Source of the DNA: Chitinibacter tainanensis DSM 15459
GTDB taxonomy: Bacteria > Pseudomonadota > Gammaproteobacteria > Burkholderiales > Chitinibacteraceae
DNA: 64,000 nt
Reading direction: 5' to 3'
Assembly (NCBI RefSeq): GCF_000429785.1
Contig: NZ_AUCN01000018.1
Location: forward strand, 186,001-250,000
Below the pieces are notes generated by a model, which was not told the DNA's origin, searched no databases, and saw only the letters and a list, made by a program, of their open reading frames with translations. A program made the position numbers and the translations under genes. Position 1 is the stretch's first letter, and each line of letters opens with the position of its first letter. Positions 39,572-48,265 of the stretch are shown piece by piece.

Positions 39572-40810
39572 ATGCCCACTGAACTGCCCTCACTGCGCCA
39601 CCATCGTCCGTTTCAAGCATTTTGGCTCTCCCGCACCTTAACTGCGGCGGCCTTTCAGATTCTGGCTGTGGCCACAGCCTGGCAGATGTATAGCCTGACC
39701 GGCAGCGCCCTCGATTTGGGGCTGGTCGGCTTACTTGAATTTGCCCCGCGGATTCTATTCCTGCTACAAATTGGCCAAGTGGCCGACCGTTATGATCGGC
39801 GGCTAATTGCGGCCACGACGAAAGCCGCACAAGCGCTGGCGGCCTTGCTGCTGTGTGCGCTGACGCTCCATGGCGGTTTAAGCCGCGAGCTTTTGTTCGG
39901 GCTGGCCTTCTGGCTGGGCACGGCAAGGGCTTTTGAAATGCCAGCCATGCAGGCCTTACTGCCGAATGTGGTACCGCCATCCCTGTTGCCTGCCGCGATC
40001 GCGGCTTCAGCATCGGCCATGCAAGCCGCCACCATTGTCGCGCCGGCGGCAGGGGGCTTACTTTTCGCCGCCGATCCGGCCGCGACCTATGCGCTGAGTG
40101 GCCTCTGCATGGCTTTGGGCTGTGCCCTGATCTTTGTGATCAAGAAACCGCCACGCAGCGAGCGGCAAAGCGTCAAAGGCTGGGAAAATCTGCTCGCGGG
40201 GCTGCATTACATTCGCGCCCGCCGCGATTTACTCGGGGCAATCTCGCTCGATTTGTTTGCGGTGCTACTGGGTGGCGCTACCGCTTTATTACCGGTGTTT
40301 GCCAGCGATATCTTGCGCACCGGCCCCTGGGGCCTGGGCTTGCTGCGCTCGGCACCGGCAGTGGGGGCCATCGGTATGTCGATTGTGCTGGCGTATTACC
40401 CCTTACGTCGCCGCGTGGGCCAGCTGATGTTTGCCGCCGTGATCCTGTTTGGTCTGGCCACGATCGTGTTTGGGCTCTCCTCCTCGCTGTGGCTTTCCTT
40501 GTTGGCGCTGGTGATCTTGGGGGCCGCAGATATGATCAGCATGGTGGTTCGCGGCGCGCTAGTGCAGCTAGAAACGCCGGATGACATGCGCGGGCGGGTC
40601 AGTGCCATTAATGGGCTCTTTATCGGTGCATCCAATCAGCTGGGCGAATTCGAATCCGGCCTCACCGCCCATTGGTTTGGCCCGCAAGCAGCGGTCGTAT
40701 TGGGCGGTCTGGGTACTTTGGTCGTGGCTGGACTGTGGATCCGCTGGTTTCCCGGCCTCTATCAGCGCCAAACCCTCAGCACAGCGCCTGAACCACAAGG
40801 AAAAACATGA
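39572..40810 (+). CDS. MFS exporter, EntS/DUF894-like
   Basis: A 412-aa major-facilitator protein with about twelve helices (motif A form QVADRYDRRLIA). It belongs to the EntS-like group, which exports small molecules such as siderophores. The ATG at 39572 begins the conserved region (PFQAFWLSRTL); the ribosome-binding site is weak (GGGGGG is too far). It lies between the aldo/keto reductase and an SDR, whose start overlaps its stop (ATGA). Confidence 0.78.
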   Translation: MPTELPSLRHHRPFQAFWLSRTLTAAAFQILAVATAWQMYSLTGSALDLGLVGLLEFAPRILFLLQIGQVADRYDRRLIAATTKAAQALAALLLCALTLHGGLSRELLFGLAFWLGTARAFEMPAMQALLPNVVPPSLLPAAIAASASAMQAATIVAPAAGGLLFAADPAATYALSGLCMALGCALIFVIKKPPRSERQSVKGWENLLAGLHYIRARRDLLGAISLDLFAVLLGGATALLPVFASDILRTGPWGLGLLRSAPAVGAIGMSIVLAYYPLRRRVGQLMFAAVILFGLATIVFGLSSSLWLSLLALVILGAADMISMVVRGALVQLETPDDMRGRVSAINGLFIGASNQLGEFESGLTAHWFGPQAAVVLGGLGTLVVAGLWIRWFPGLYQRQTLSTAPEPQGKT

Positions 40811-41547
40811 AAAAAACCATCGTGATTGTCGGTGGCGCCGGCGGTATCGGCAGCGCCACAGTGCAGCTATTTGTGCGCCAGCATTATCAAGTGGTCATCG
40901 TTGATCGCGACCCTGAACAGGGCCGCTTGCTGCAGCAGCGCTACGCAGGGGCGGTCGAGTTTATCGCTTGCGACATTCAGAATCAGGCCAGCATTGCCAG
41001 TCTGGTGCTGGATTTAACGCGGCGTTACGGTGCAATCAGCCATCTGATCACTCTGGCGGGGCGGGCCCTGCCCGAGGAATTTCTGCCGCTTGCCGAGATT
41101 CCGGCCGATAAGCTACTCGATTCGCTGGATCTGAATCTGGGCAGCCAGCTGTTATTGGTACAGCAGCTACTACCCCTACTGCGGGCTTCGACGCACCCAA
41201 ATCGCGCGATCACCTTTGTGTCGTCAATTAACGGGCTAAAAGCCTATGGCAGGGTGGCCTATAGCGCGGCCAAAGCGGGCTTAAGTGGCCTCACCCAGAG
41301 CCTGGCGCTTGAGCTCGGCCCGGAGGACATCCGCGTGAACTCGGTAGCCCCGGGCACGGTGCTCACGCCGCTGGCGCTGAGCGAGCCCAAAGATTTTAGC
41401 GCGTTAAAAGCGGGAAGCTTGCTGAACCGCCTGGCCACCGCGGATGAAATTGCCCAGGTATTGTTTGCGCTAAGCGAGAGCCTAACTTGCCTCACCGCGC
41501 AGACGCTGATTGCCGACTGCGGGCAAAGCGCCAAGGGCTATCGCTAA
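40807..41547 (+). CDS. Short-chain dehydrogenase/reductase
   Basis: A 246-aa classical SDR with the NAD(P)-binding loop VGGAGGIGSATV, catalytic Ser in FVSSINGLKAYG, YxxxK in YSAAKAGLSG, and the Asp after strand 2 (IVDRD) that suggests NAD preference. Substrate unknown. It is the last gene of the ssuE-sfnR unit; with the aldo/keto reductase it may process carbonyl products of desulfuration. Confidence 0.85.
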   Translation: MKKTIVIVGGAGGIGSATVQLFVRQHYQVVIVDRDPEQGRLLQQRYAGAVEFIACDIQNQASIASLVLDLTRRYGAISHLITLAGRALPEEFLPLAEIPADKLLDSLDLNLGSQLLLVQQLLPLLRASTHPNRAITFVSSINGLKAYGRVAYSAAKAGLSGLTQSLALELGPEDIRVNSVAPGTVLTPLALSEPKDFSALKAGSLLNRLATADEIAQVLFALSESLTCLTAQTLIADCGQSAKGYR

Positions 41548-41595
41548 AATACCCCCTTGCCGTATATCCTTCAAAATCATAATTATCAATAACCA

Positions 41596-41623
41596 CAGGG
41601 CAATACCTTTCGGGATTGCCCTG
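41596..41623 (+). repeat. Hairpin with 9-bp stem after the SDR gene
   Basis: CAGGGCAAT and ATTGCCCTG around ACCTTTCGGG. It nearly repeats the sequence of the stronger hairpin at 41789, about 190 bp away. Confidence 0.5.
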
Positions 41624-41788
41624 CCAGGCTGCTGAAAAGTAGCTGACCAATAGGCTGCAAGTCTCGGCCAAGCCGAGCCTAGGAAATAAGGATTTCAATC
41701 TGCCGCCTTAATGTTCTATTCCCACCCCTCCCATCCCCTCCTTGAGGGGAGCCGCGCTTCGCGCGTGGGGTTTCTCATCAATCTGACG

Positions 41789-41817
41789 GGGCAATACCTT
41801 CGGTATTGCCCTGTTTA
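41789..41817 (+). terminator. Terminator between SDR and LLM monooxygenase 2
   Basis: GGGCAATACC-TTC-GGTATTGCCC, a 10-bp perfect stem followed by TGTTTATTT. It sits between convergent genes and belongs to the GGTAT/ATACC family. The 291-bp gap before it also holds CCCCTCCTTGAGGGG-type repeats but no gene. Confidence 0.78.
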
Positions 41818-41838
41818 TTTGAATAAAATCTAATCTAA

Positions 41839-43203
41839 TTAAGCCGCCTGCTCACCCTCGTCCGCTTGGTATCGGCTGCTAGGGATCGGTAGGCCTAGAT
41901 TGCCACGCAGCGTCGATGCTTCATATTCAGTGCGGAACAGGCCACGTTTTTGCAGAATCGGGATCACCAAATCAGCAAAATCGACCAGGCCACCTGGATA
42001 AGTCGGCGCCAACAAGTTGAAACCGTCGGCTGCGCCGCCCACGAACCACTCTTCCAGCTGATCGGCAATACGCTCTGGCGTGCCATGAATCACGCGGTGC
42101 CCACGGGCCCCGGCTACCCATTCATACAAGCCGCGGATGGTGAGATTTTCGCGTGCGGCCAAGTCCAGCAATAGCCGCTGGCGGCTCTTGTTGTTGTTGG
42201 TTTCCGGTAGATCTTGCGGTACGGGCCCATCCAGATCGTAATCGCGCAGCCCCTCCAGGCCGCCTAGGCTCGCCAGCAGACTCAGACCAATCTTAGGATC
42301 AATCAATTCACGCAATTGTTCTTTCTTGGCGAGGGCTTCGGCCTCGGTGCGGCCAATCACGGGGTATACGCCTGGCAAAATCTTGATGTGATCTGGGTTG
42401 CGGCCGTATTTATTGGCTGCGCGAGCTTTCACATCCCGATAGAAAGATTGCGCGTCTTCCAGCGTTTGCCAGGCAGCAAAGATGGCCTCCGCGGTTTGCG
42501 CCGCCAGCTCGCGGCCGGGTTCGGATGCCCCTGCCTGCACCAACACCGGGTGTCCTTGCGGCGAGCGCGGCACATTCAGCGGCCCCTTCACCTTAAAGTA
42601 TTCGCCCTGATGATTCAGTAGATGCAGTTTGCTCGGGTCGTAATATACCCCTGAGGCTTTGTCGTAGAGATGCGAGCCTTCATCCCAGCTATCCCACAGC
42701 CCTTTCACTACATCGACAAACTCAGCGGCGCGGCGATAGCGTTCAGCGTGGTCCGGATGCGCCTCCAGGCCAAAGTTAAATGCCGCTTCGGCATTGCCCG
42801 ACGTCACCACATTCCACGCGGCTCGCCCACCACTAATGAGATCCAAAGACGCGTATTTACGGGCGATATGCCATGGCTCGTTGTAAGTGGTCGAAGCTGT
42901 GGCCACAAAGCCAATATTCTTGGTGACGGCAGCTAGTGCGGAATAGAGGGTGATGGGCTCAAAACCTGTGCTCAGCTCACGACGGCTGCGCAAATCCTGA
43001 TCGCCACCGCCGCCCCAGATGCCATCGCTATCGGCGGTAAAGATGGTATCGAATTTTGCAGCTTCGGCGATCTTGGCTAGTTTTTTGAAGTGTTCAAAAT
43101 CCGTTGAGCCGGCCGGATTGGTATCCGGATGACGCCAGGCCGCCGCATGGTGGCCAGAAGGTGAGAGAAATACGCCCAGTTTCAATTGTCGTTTGTTGCT
43201 CAT
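41839..43203 (-). CDS. LLM-class flavin-dependent monooxygenase, NtaA/DmoA type (paralog 2)
   Basis: A 454-aa luciferase-like monooxygenase, clearly a paralog of the one at 18482. Shared stretches are LGVFLSPSGHHAAAWRHP, STTYNEPWHIARKYASLD, SGGRAAWNVVTS and RGHRVIHGTPERIADQL. It would use FMNH2 from the SsuE-type reductase. A consensus sigma-54 promoter (43259-43274) with a palindromic site 87 bp behind it lies upstream, and it is divergent from a second binding protein gene, whose ligand it may oxidise. Confidence 0.85.
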   Translation of the reverse strand: MSNKRQLKLGVFLSPSGHHAAAWRHPDTNPAGSTDFEHFKKLAKIAEAAKFDTIFTADSDGIWGGGGDQDLRSRRELSTGFEPITLYSALAAVTKNIGFVATASTTYNEPWHIARKYASLDLISGGRAAWNVVTSGNAEAAFNFGLEAHPDHAERYRRAAEFVDVVKGLWDSWDEGSHLYDKASGVYYDPSKLHLLNHQGEYFKVKGPLNVPRSPQGHPVLVQAGASEPGRELAAQTAEAIFAAWQTLEDAQSFYRDVKARAANKYGRNPDHIKILPGVYPVIGRTEAEALAKKEQLRELIDPKIGLSLLASLGGLEGLRDYDLDGPVPQDLPETNNNKSRQRLLLDLAARENLTIRGLYEWVAGARGHRVIHGTPERIADQLEEWFVGGAADGFNLLAPTYPGGLVDFADLVIPILQKRGLFRTEYEASTLRGNLGLPIPSSRYQADEGEQAA

Positions 43204-43258
43204 GCTCTGCTCCCTATGGGTTGGATATGGGCTGCGCAGGCAGCCATAGCCCTACTAG

Positions 43259-43274
43259 AGCAATGGGTATGCCA
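43259..43274 (-). promoter_or_regulatory. Sigma-54 promoter of LLM monooxygenase 2
   Basis: TGGCATA-CCCA-TTGCT on the minus strand, GG and GC ten bases apart, 56 bp before the ATG at 43203. Confidence 0.87.
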
Positions 43275-43360
43275 ACCACAAAACAAAGACACCAAGCAAT
43301 TGATTTATTTGAATATTTAATTCAAATTGTACCCTTCCCTCAGACAAGGGGCGCTTACCG

Positions 43361-43376
43361 TGTTGCGCCATCAACA
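43361..43376. promoter_or_regulatory. Putative SfnR-type upstream activating site 4
   Basis: TGTTGCGCCATCAACA, of the form TGYTG-N6-CARCA, 87 bp upstream of the minus-strand sigma-54 promoter. Confidence 0.62.
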
Positions 43377-43445
43377 GGCAACAGCGCAGCCTGCTGAAAA
43401 GTGCACAGCGCACCCTGAACTCCATTTGCTGACTTTTAAACAATG

Positions 43446-43461
43446 TGCTGATTACTCAGCA
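43446..43461. promoter_or_regulatory. Putative SfnR-type upstream activating site 5
   Basis: TGCTGATTACTCAGCA, extended by TG and CA to a 20-bp palindrome (43444-43463). It is 106 bp upstream of the plus-strand sigma-54 promoter. Confidence 0.65.
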
Positions 43462-43566
43462 CAAAAATCACCACGCATGCCTTAAGCAAGTGACACACCA
43501 GGTGATCACGTCACACTGTCTCAGATAAAACAAAGACTTACTACGCAAGACTTTTCTGCGTCGACT

Positions 43567-43582
43567 TGGCATGCCAATTGCA
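43567..43582 (+). promoter_or_regulatory. Sigma-54 promoter of binding protein 2
   Basis: TGGCATG-CCAA-TTGCA, a full match to TGGCAYG-N4-TTGCW, 88 bp before the ATG at 43670. Confidence 0.9.
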
Positions 43583-43669
43583 TTAAGGGTGATTCAGTCA
43601 GGGATGCGACTGAACTGCAATGCTCACAAGGCGCCGCAGTATTCTCATCAGCATAAGGAACAATTCATA

Positions 43670-44755
43670 ATGACAATTCATCAACCTCAACGAACATGGC
43701 GCACGCTACTTACCACCGCGCTGTTACTGCTCAGTACGGCAGCATTGGCTGATCCCGCCAAAATTATCCGGATTGGCGCCGCTGGAACGGGCACCGGTGG
43801 TCGCCCGGTGCAAGGCGGGGGCTCCATTGGCTCGGTCAATATTCAAGGTCTGCTGGAAGAAGAGTTCAAAAAAGATGGCATTAAAGTTGAATGGAGCTTT
43901 TTCAAAGGTGCAGGCCCAGCCGTCAACGAAGCCTTAGCCAATAAATTAATCGACTTTGCCTGGGTAGGCGATCTGCCTACCCTCATCGGGAAAGCCAGTG
44001 GGCTGAAAACCAAGATTATTCTGGCCAACGGCGTACTGAGCCATACCTATTTGCTAGTGCCGGCTGACTCGACCGCGACCTCGATTGATGACTTGAAAGG
44101 CAAAAAAATCGCCGTCTTCAAAGGCACCAAAATGCAGCTGGCCGCGAACAAAATCCTGGAACAGCGCGGGCTATCCGAACGGGATTTTAAGACCATCAAT
44201 ATGGATGTAGCGACGGCCCAGGCCGCGCTGGCGACCAAAGACATTGATGGCGCCTGGCTGACACAAGGCGGCTTTCAACTGATTGATCGAGGTATCGCCA
44301 AAATCATCTACTCCACCAAAGGCCAGCCATTAAGCCAGACCAGCCAGGCCAATCTGCTGGTGACCGAAGAATTCGAGCGCGATAACCCGCAACTGGTCCA
44401 ACGTTTGGTGAAGGTAGCGGTAAAGTCGGCCCACGAAATCTCATTGGATGCCAATCGAGATAAAACACTGCAAGAATGGTCGAAAGACGGCGTGCCATTC
44501 TCGTCTTGGAAAAAAGAGTATGACGGCACCTCTCTCAAGCAACGCTCAAGCCCATTGCTGGATGAATTTTTTGTCGCGTTTTATAAAGATGCACTGCAAT
44601 CAGCGCAGAAGTACCGAATGATTCGCGGCAATATCAATTTTGATCAATGGATAGAGCCAAAGTACGTGAATCAGGCCGTGAAAGAGCTGAAACTGGAAAA
44701 TTTCTGGGTGGAGCTGGATGCCAAGGGCAACCCGAAGGCAAAACGGGGTGGCTAA
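43670..44755 (+). CDS. Periplasmic sulfonate/sulfate-ester binding protein (SsuA/AtsR-like, paralog 2)
   Basis: A 361-aa paralog of the protein at 23124, with a signal peptide ending in AALA and shared stretches (EEFKKDGIKVEWSFFKGAGP, LKGKKIAVFKGTKMQL). AAGGAAC precedes the ATG at 43670; an open frame further upstream overlaps the promoter and is rejected. It stands alone with its own sigma-54 promoter and no permease, so it probably shares the transporter encoded at 25438-27978 and widens its ligand range. Confidence 0.85.
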   Translation: MTIHQPQRTWRTLLTTALLLLSTAALADPAKIIRIGAAGTGTGGRPVQGGGSIGSVNIQGLLEEEFKKDGIKVEWSFFKGAGPAVNEALANKLIDFAWVGDLPTLIGKASGLKTKIILANGVLSHTYLLVPADSTATSIDDLKGKKIAVFKGTKMQLAANKILEQRGLSERDFKTINMDVATAQAALATKDIDGAWLTQGGFQLIDRGIAKIIYSTKGQPLSQTSQANLLVTEEFERDNPQLVQRLVKVAVKSAHEISLDANRDKTLQEWSKDGVPFSSWKKEYDGTSLKQRSSPLLDEFFVAFYKDALQSAQKYRMIRGNINFDQWIEPKYVNQAVKELKLENFWVELDAKGNPKAKRGG

Positions 44756-45101
44756 CAGCCGCTCAAGCTGACTCACGCACGGGAGTGCCTTAGCCAAAAC
44801 TAAAGGCACCCTCTTAGTTGGGTATTTGAGGGGATGGGCTGGCTCATGCCCTCATCCGCCCGCTTGATCACAGACGCTGCTGCTGGCACAGCAAAACGCC
44901 GACTTTCATTCTGTACCACAGCCCCGCCACACCCGAGGCAAATCTCCCCCCTGAAAGTGACCGTGCCATTCCGATGGCTTAGGCGTAAAATAGCGGCCAT
45001 CGCACACTAGTCCAATACGCACGCTTTCTTCTTTCAAAATCGCGCTGCGAGTAGGACAAGTCTTAAAAATAGACTGTGCAAACATAAACCAGACCGTAGA
45101 C
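44756..45101. other. 346-bp intergenic region before dusA
   Basis: A hairpin at 44781-44815 follows the binding-protein gene. The rest shows no gene or RNA I can support; it presumably holds the dusA promoter. Confidence 0.4.
44781..44815 (+). terminator. Terminator-like hairpin after binding protein 2
   Basis: GTGCCTTAG (44785-44793) and CTAAAGGCAC (44800-44809) pair with one bulge around CCAAAA, followed by CCTCTTAGTT. The stem is good, the T tract poor. Confidence 0.55.
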
Positions 45102-46151
45102 ATGCCGCAGACACATACACCAGCAGATCAAGCGAAGCACCCATTCAATTCAGGGCTTACCCCCCCTCGCCGCTTTGCGATTGCCCCGATGCTCGACTGG
45201 ACCGATCGCTTTTATCGGCGCTTTGCCCGCGAGCTATCGCAACAATGCTGGCTGTATACCGAAATGGTGAATACCGGGGCGATTTTGCATGGCGACCAGA
45301 GTCGGCATTTGCGCTTTGATCCCTGCGAGCAGCCCATTGCGCTGCAGCTGGGGGGGAGCGAGCCGGCCGACCTGGCCCGCTGCGCCAAGATTGCGCAAGA
45401 CTGGGGCTATGATGAGGTGAATTTGAATGTCGGCTGCCCAAGCGAGCGGGTGCAATCCGGCTCCTTTGGCGCCTGCCTGATGCTGGAGCCCCAGCTGGTG
45501 GCCGATGGCGTGAAGGCGATGCGCGATGCCTGCAGCATTGATGTCACGATCAAGCACCGCATCGGCATTGATCAGATTGAAGACTACGCCTTTGTGCGGG
45601 ATTTTATTGGTGAGATAGCGGCGGCTGGCTGCAGCACTTTTATCGTGCATGCGCGCAATGCCATTTTAAAGGGCCTCAGCCCCAAGGAAAACCGTGAAAT
45701 CCCGCCGCTGAAATACGATTATGTCTATCAGCTCAAACGGGATTTCCCGACGCTGGAAATCCTGATTAATGGCGGCATTACCACCATGGCGGAGTGTCAG
45801 ACGCATCTACAGCATGTGGATGGCGTGATGGTGGGGCGCGAGGCGTATCACAATCCGTGGCTGCTGACCGAGGTGGATGCCCAATTGTACGGCGCGCCGG
45901 CCCGACAGCGTAGTCGTGCCGAAGCCATGCAAGCGCTGCGCCCATTTGTGGAGGCGGAGCTGGCCAGTGGCACCCCGCTACGCTTTATCGCCCGGCATAT
46001 TTTAGGGCTGTATCAGGGACAGTATGGAGCGCGGCAGTGGCGTCGCATGCTGTCTGATGCCACACTACTGAAAAATGCTGACTGGTCGCTGATTGAGCGT
46101 GCAATCCAGGAGATTGAGGCGAGCCAGGCCCGGCGCGAAACCACTGAATAA
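45102..46151 (+). CDS. dusA: tRNA-dihydrouridine synthase A
   Basis: A 349-aa FMN enzyme that reduces uridines in the tRNA D-loop. The family start is FAIAPMLDWTDRFYRRFAR. The catalytic Cys lies in NLNVGCPSERVQSGSFGACLM and the FMN-phosphate region in INGGITTMAECQ and VMVGREAYHNPW. The region LSPKENREIPPLKYDYVYQL is typical of DusA rather than DusB or DusC. The first 20 residues (to about 45161) are outside the family and an internal start is possible. Confidence 0.93.
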   Translation: MPQTHTPADQAKHPFNSGLTPPRRFAIAPMLDWTDRFYRRFARELSQQCWLYTEMVNTGAILHGDQSRHLRFDPCEQPIALQLGGSEPADLARCAKIAQDWGYDEVNLNVGCPSERVQSGSFGACLMLEPQLVADGVKAMRDACSIDVTIKHRIGIDQIEDYAFVRDFIGEIAAAGCSTFIVHARNAILKGLSPKENREIPPLKYDYVYQLKRDFPTLEILINGGITTMAECQTHLQHVDGVMVGREAYHNPWLLTEVDAQLYGAPARQRSRAEAMQALRPFVEAELASGTPLRFIARHILGLYQGQYGARQWRRMLSDATLLKNADWSLIERAIQEIEASQARRETTE

Positions 46152-46164
46152 GGAAAAACCACCC

Positions 46165-46809
46165 ATGCTACGTCGTTGTGCTGCTCTTTTGTGTTGCGCC
46201 CTGGCCCTACCGGCGGTTGCGGATGACATTATGCTGATCGGCACCATGGGTAATAAAGGCGTGTTTCAAATCAATGGCCAGCGCAAAACCTTAAGTAGCG
46301 GGCAGGAAAGCGGGGCTTTTAAAGTGATCCGCATTGAAGGCGAATCTGCGGTCGTGGCCAGCAATGGCCAGCAACGCACTTTGCAGCTGGGCCAGGGCTA
46401 TGTGGCCAGCAGCGGCAATCCCACCGACAATCAGGGCGGCACCTTGGTGCTGCAACCTGATCAGCTCGGGCATTACAGTACCGAGCTCACCATCAATCGT
46501 GTGACCTTGCCCGGGGTGATTGATACCGGCGCCACGCATTTATCGCTGAGCCGCAATCAGGCTGCGCAAATGAAAATCAGCACCCAAGGCGCCCAAACTG
46601 GTCGCTCGCAAACCGCCAATGGCATTGTCGGGGCCTGGATGGTGCGGGTACCCCAGTTGCAAATGGGTAAAATCACCGTTTATGACGTGCAACTGGTGGT
46701 GCGTGATGTAGACGATAATGGCCCGATCCTGATTGGCACCAGCCTGCTCAATCGCTTTCAGATGAAGCGTGAACAAGATCTGATGATACTGAGCAAAAAA
46801 GCCTACTAA
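46165..46809 (+). CDS. Periplasmic retropepsin-like aspartic protease
   Basis: A 214-aa protein with a signal peptide (ending near PAVADD). The C-terminal half has the aspartic protease signature VIDTGATHLSLS and a matching GPILIGTSLLNRF element, one lobe only, so it should act as a dimer like retropepsins. The N-terminal half has short beta repeats (KGVFQINGQRKTL). This corresponds to a bacterial clan AA family whose substrates I do not know. AAGGA lies nine bases before the ATG at 46165. Confidence 0.8.
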   Translation: MLRRCAALLCCALALPAVADDIMLIGTMGNKGVFQINGQRKTLSSGQESGAFKVIRIEGESAVVASNGQQRTLQLGQGYVASSGNPTDNQGGTLVLQPDQLGHYSTELTINRVTLPGVIDTGATHLSLSRNQAAQMKISTQGAQTGRSQTANGIVGAWMVRVPQLQMGKITVYDVQLVVRDVDDNGPILIGTSLLNRFQMKREQDLMILSKKAY

Positions 46810-46814
46810 CCCCA

Positions 46815-46863
46815 GGTATATACTCCTAGCCCTTTACAGATTTAGCTTTGCAAGCCATACCCC
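46815..46863. repeat. GGTAT...ATACCCC element ending at the rdgB start
   Basis: GGTATATAC opens and CCATACCCC closes the interval, without a good internal stem. The element ends directly at the rdgB ATG, so no Shine-Dalgarno sequence remains. Confidence 0.45.
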
Positions 46864-47457
46864 ATGAAGAAAATTGTGCTCGCCAGCAATAACGCCGGCA
46901 AACTGAAAGAATTTGGCCACTTGCTTGCGCCACTTGCGCTGGAAATCGTGCCCCAAGGGGCGCTCAATGTTCCGGAGTGTGCCGAGCCTTTTGGCACATT
47001 TGTTGAGAACGCCCTCGCCAAAGCTCGCCATGCCGCGGCGCTGACTGGCTTGCCCGCGCTGGCGGATGACTCGGGCCTCTGTGTCGCCGCATTGGGCGGC
47101 GTGCCGGGCGTACTTTCCGCCCGTTACGCCGGCGAGCCCAAATCAGACAGCCGCAATAATGAAAAACTCCTGACCGCGATGGCCGGCCAAACCGATCGCC
47201 GCGCTTGGTACTACGCCGCACTGGTGCTGGTGCGCAGCGCTGATGACCCGCAACCGCTGATTGCCGATGGCGTGTGCCTGGGCGAAATTGGCCATGCGCT
47301 GGCTGGGGAGGGTGGCTTTGGGTATGATCCGCTGTTTGTCCTGCCGCAATGGGGCAAAACCGTGGCGCAAATCAGCGCCGAAGAAAAAAGCCGGATCTCG
47401 CATCGCGCCAAAGCGTTGCAAATATTACTGGCCAAACTGCAGGAAACCGGATTATGA
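46864..47457 (+). CDS. rdgB: RdgB/HAM1 dITP/XTP pyrophosphatase
   Basis: A 197-aa enzyme that removes dITP, ITP and XTP from the nucleotide pool. Motifs: VLASNNAGKLKEF at the start, LPALADDSGLCVAALGG with the catalytic acids, GEGGFGYDPLF and AEEKSRISHRAKAL at the end. Length is normal. No ribosome-binding site is visible before the ATG, which abuts an ATACCCC element. Its stop overlaps the next gene (ATGA). Confidence 0.95.
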   Translation: MKKIVLASNNAGKLKEFGHLLAPLALEIVPQGALNVPECAEPFGTFVENALAKARHAAALTGLPALADDSGLCVAALGGVPGVLSARYAGEPKSDSRNNEKLLTAMAGQTDRRAWYYAALVLVRSADDPQPLIADGVCLGEIGHALAGEGGFGYDPLFVLPQWGKTVAQISAEEKSRISHRAKALQILLAKLQETGL

Positions 47458-47684
47458 GCCGCCCCGCCGAGGATGAAAGCCGCTGGGCTCGCTGGTGTCG
47501 CGATGACGGCTCAGTGGTCTCATGCACCGAAAAAGTCAAAGTAATGAATGAAAACCTCGACGAGCTGGCGCAAATGGCGCAAGACCTGTTCGAGGATGGC
47601 CTACTGATGGAAGTCTCGGCCGAACAGATGAAAACCGTGCTGCACCAGCTGGTGGAAGCGCTGCACAACCCCTACCAATCCTGA
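47454..47684 (+). CDS. Small acidic hypothetical protein coupled to rdgB
   Basis: A 76-aa protein of unknown function. It is Trp-containing at the start (RWARWCRDDGSVVSCTEK) and helical and acidic afterwards (LDELAQMAQDLFEDGLLM). Its ATG overlaps the rdgB stop, so it is translated with rdgB. The first residues of the longer open frame lie inside rdgB and are not used. No known domain recognised. Confidence 0.7.
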   Translation: MSRPAEDESRWARWCRDDGSVVSCTEKVKVMNENLDELAQMAQDLFEDGLLMEVSAEQMKTVLHQLVEALHNPYQS

Positions 47685-47704
47685 GCTATCTCGCAAGGAA
47701 CACC

Positions 47705-48262
47705 ATGTTAAAACCCACCCTGCTCGCCCTGACCCTCATCTTGCCAACGCTCAACCCAGTGTTGGCGAAAGCATCGAAAGCGAGTTCAGTCAAAGCCTCT
47801 GCCGTGGCAGACAGCGGGAACCCATTCACCAAGGAGCGCAATCAAGCGGCCGGCAATCTGAGCACCAGCATTGTGATCATGCAGCGGATGGGCAATGATT
47901 GCCGCGGCAAGGGTGGTTTAACTGAAGACAAAATCAAAGCTACGCAACAAAAATGGATCAAAGATAACCGCGACTTCCTGATGATGCATGCTGATTACAT
48001 CAACGGCTACCTCACCAGCATCAAACAAATCCAAGGTGAAGAGGCCGCTCGCCAGGCAATGGCGGACATGAAAAAAACCTTCATTGAGCAAGGCAATGAA
48101 GCCGTTAAAGCAACCATCGACAAAAATGGCACTGACACCGCCTGCAGCAAATTCTTTGAGGCGATGGATGCAGGCAAAATGGACATCAAATCCAGCCACC
48201 CCGACTACAAAGTGCTGAAAGGCATGCTCGATTACTCGCAGAAAAACGCGCCAAAAAAATAA
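47705..48262 (+). CDS. Secreted hypothetical protein
   Basis: A 185-aa protein with a clear signal peptide (MLKPTLLALTLILPTLNPVLA) and a mostly helical, Lys-rich mature part. Two Cys residues (NDCRGKG and TACSKFF) could form a disulfide. It ends in KNAPKK. AAGGAAC precedes the ATG. It sits between rdgB and hemW and starts its own reading frame 20 bp after the small protein. I do not recognise the family. Confidence 0.7.
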   Translation: MLKPTLLALTLILPTLNPVLAKASKASSVKASAVADSGNPFTKERNQAAGNLSTSIVIMQRMGNDCRGKGGLTEDKIKATQQKWIKDNRDFLMMHADYINGYLTSIKQIQGEEAARQAMADMKKTFIEQGNEAVKATIDKNGTDTACSKFFEAMDAGKMDIKSSHPDYKVLKGMLDYSQKNAPKK

Positions 48263-48265
48263 GCC

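Larger units (their letters stand above)
43204..43669. other. 466-bp divergent control region, monooxygenase 2 / binding protein 2
   Basis: It contains two outward-facing sigma-54 promoters and two TGYTG-N6-CARCA palindromes, one placed 87 bp behind the minus promoter and one 106 bp ahead of the plus promoter. Other short repeats are present (GTGATCAC palindrome near 43501). I see no gene in it. Confidence 0.8.

Noticed and set aside
41548-41838. Small RNA or mobile repeat between SDR and monooxygenase 2
   Set aside because: Several hairpins and a CCCCTCC-type repeat are present, but nothing shows a promoter plus terminator or element ends.
43571-43669. N-terminal extension of binding protein 2
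   Set aside because: It would start within the sigma-54 promoter and hide the signal peptide.
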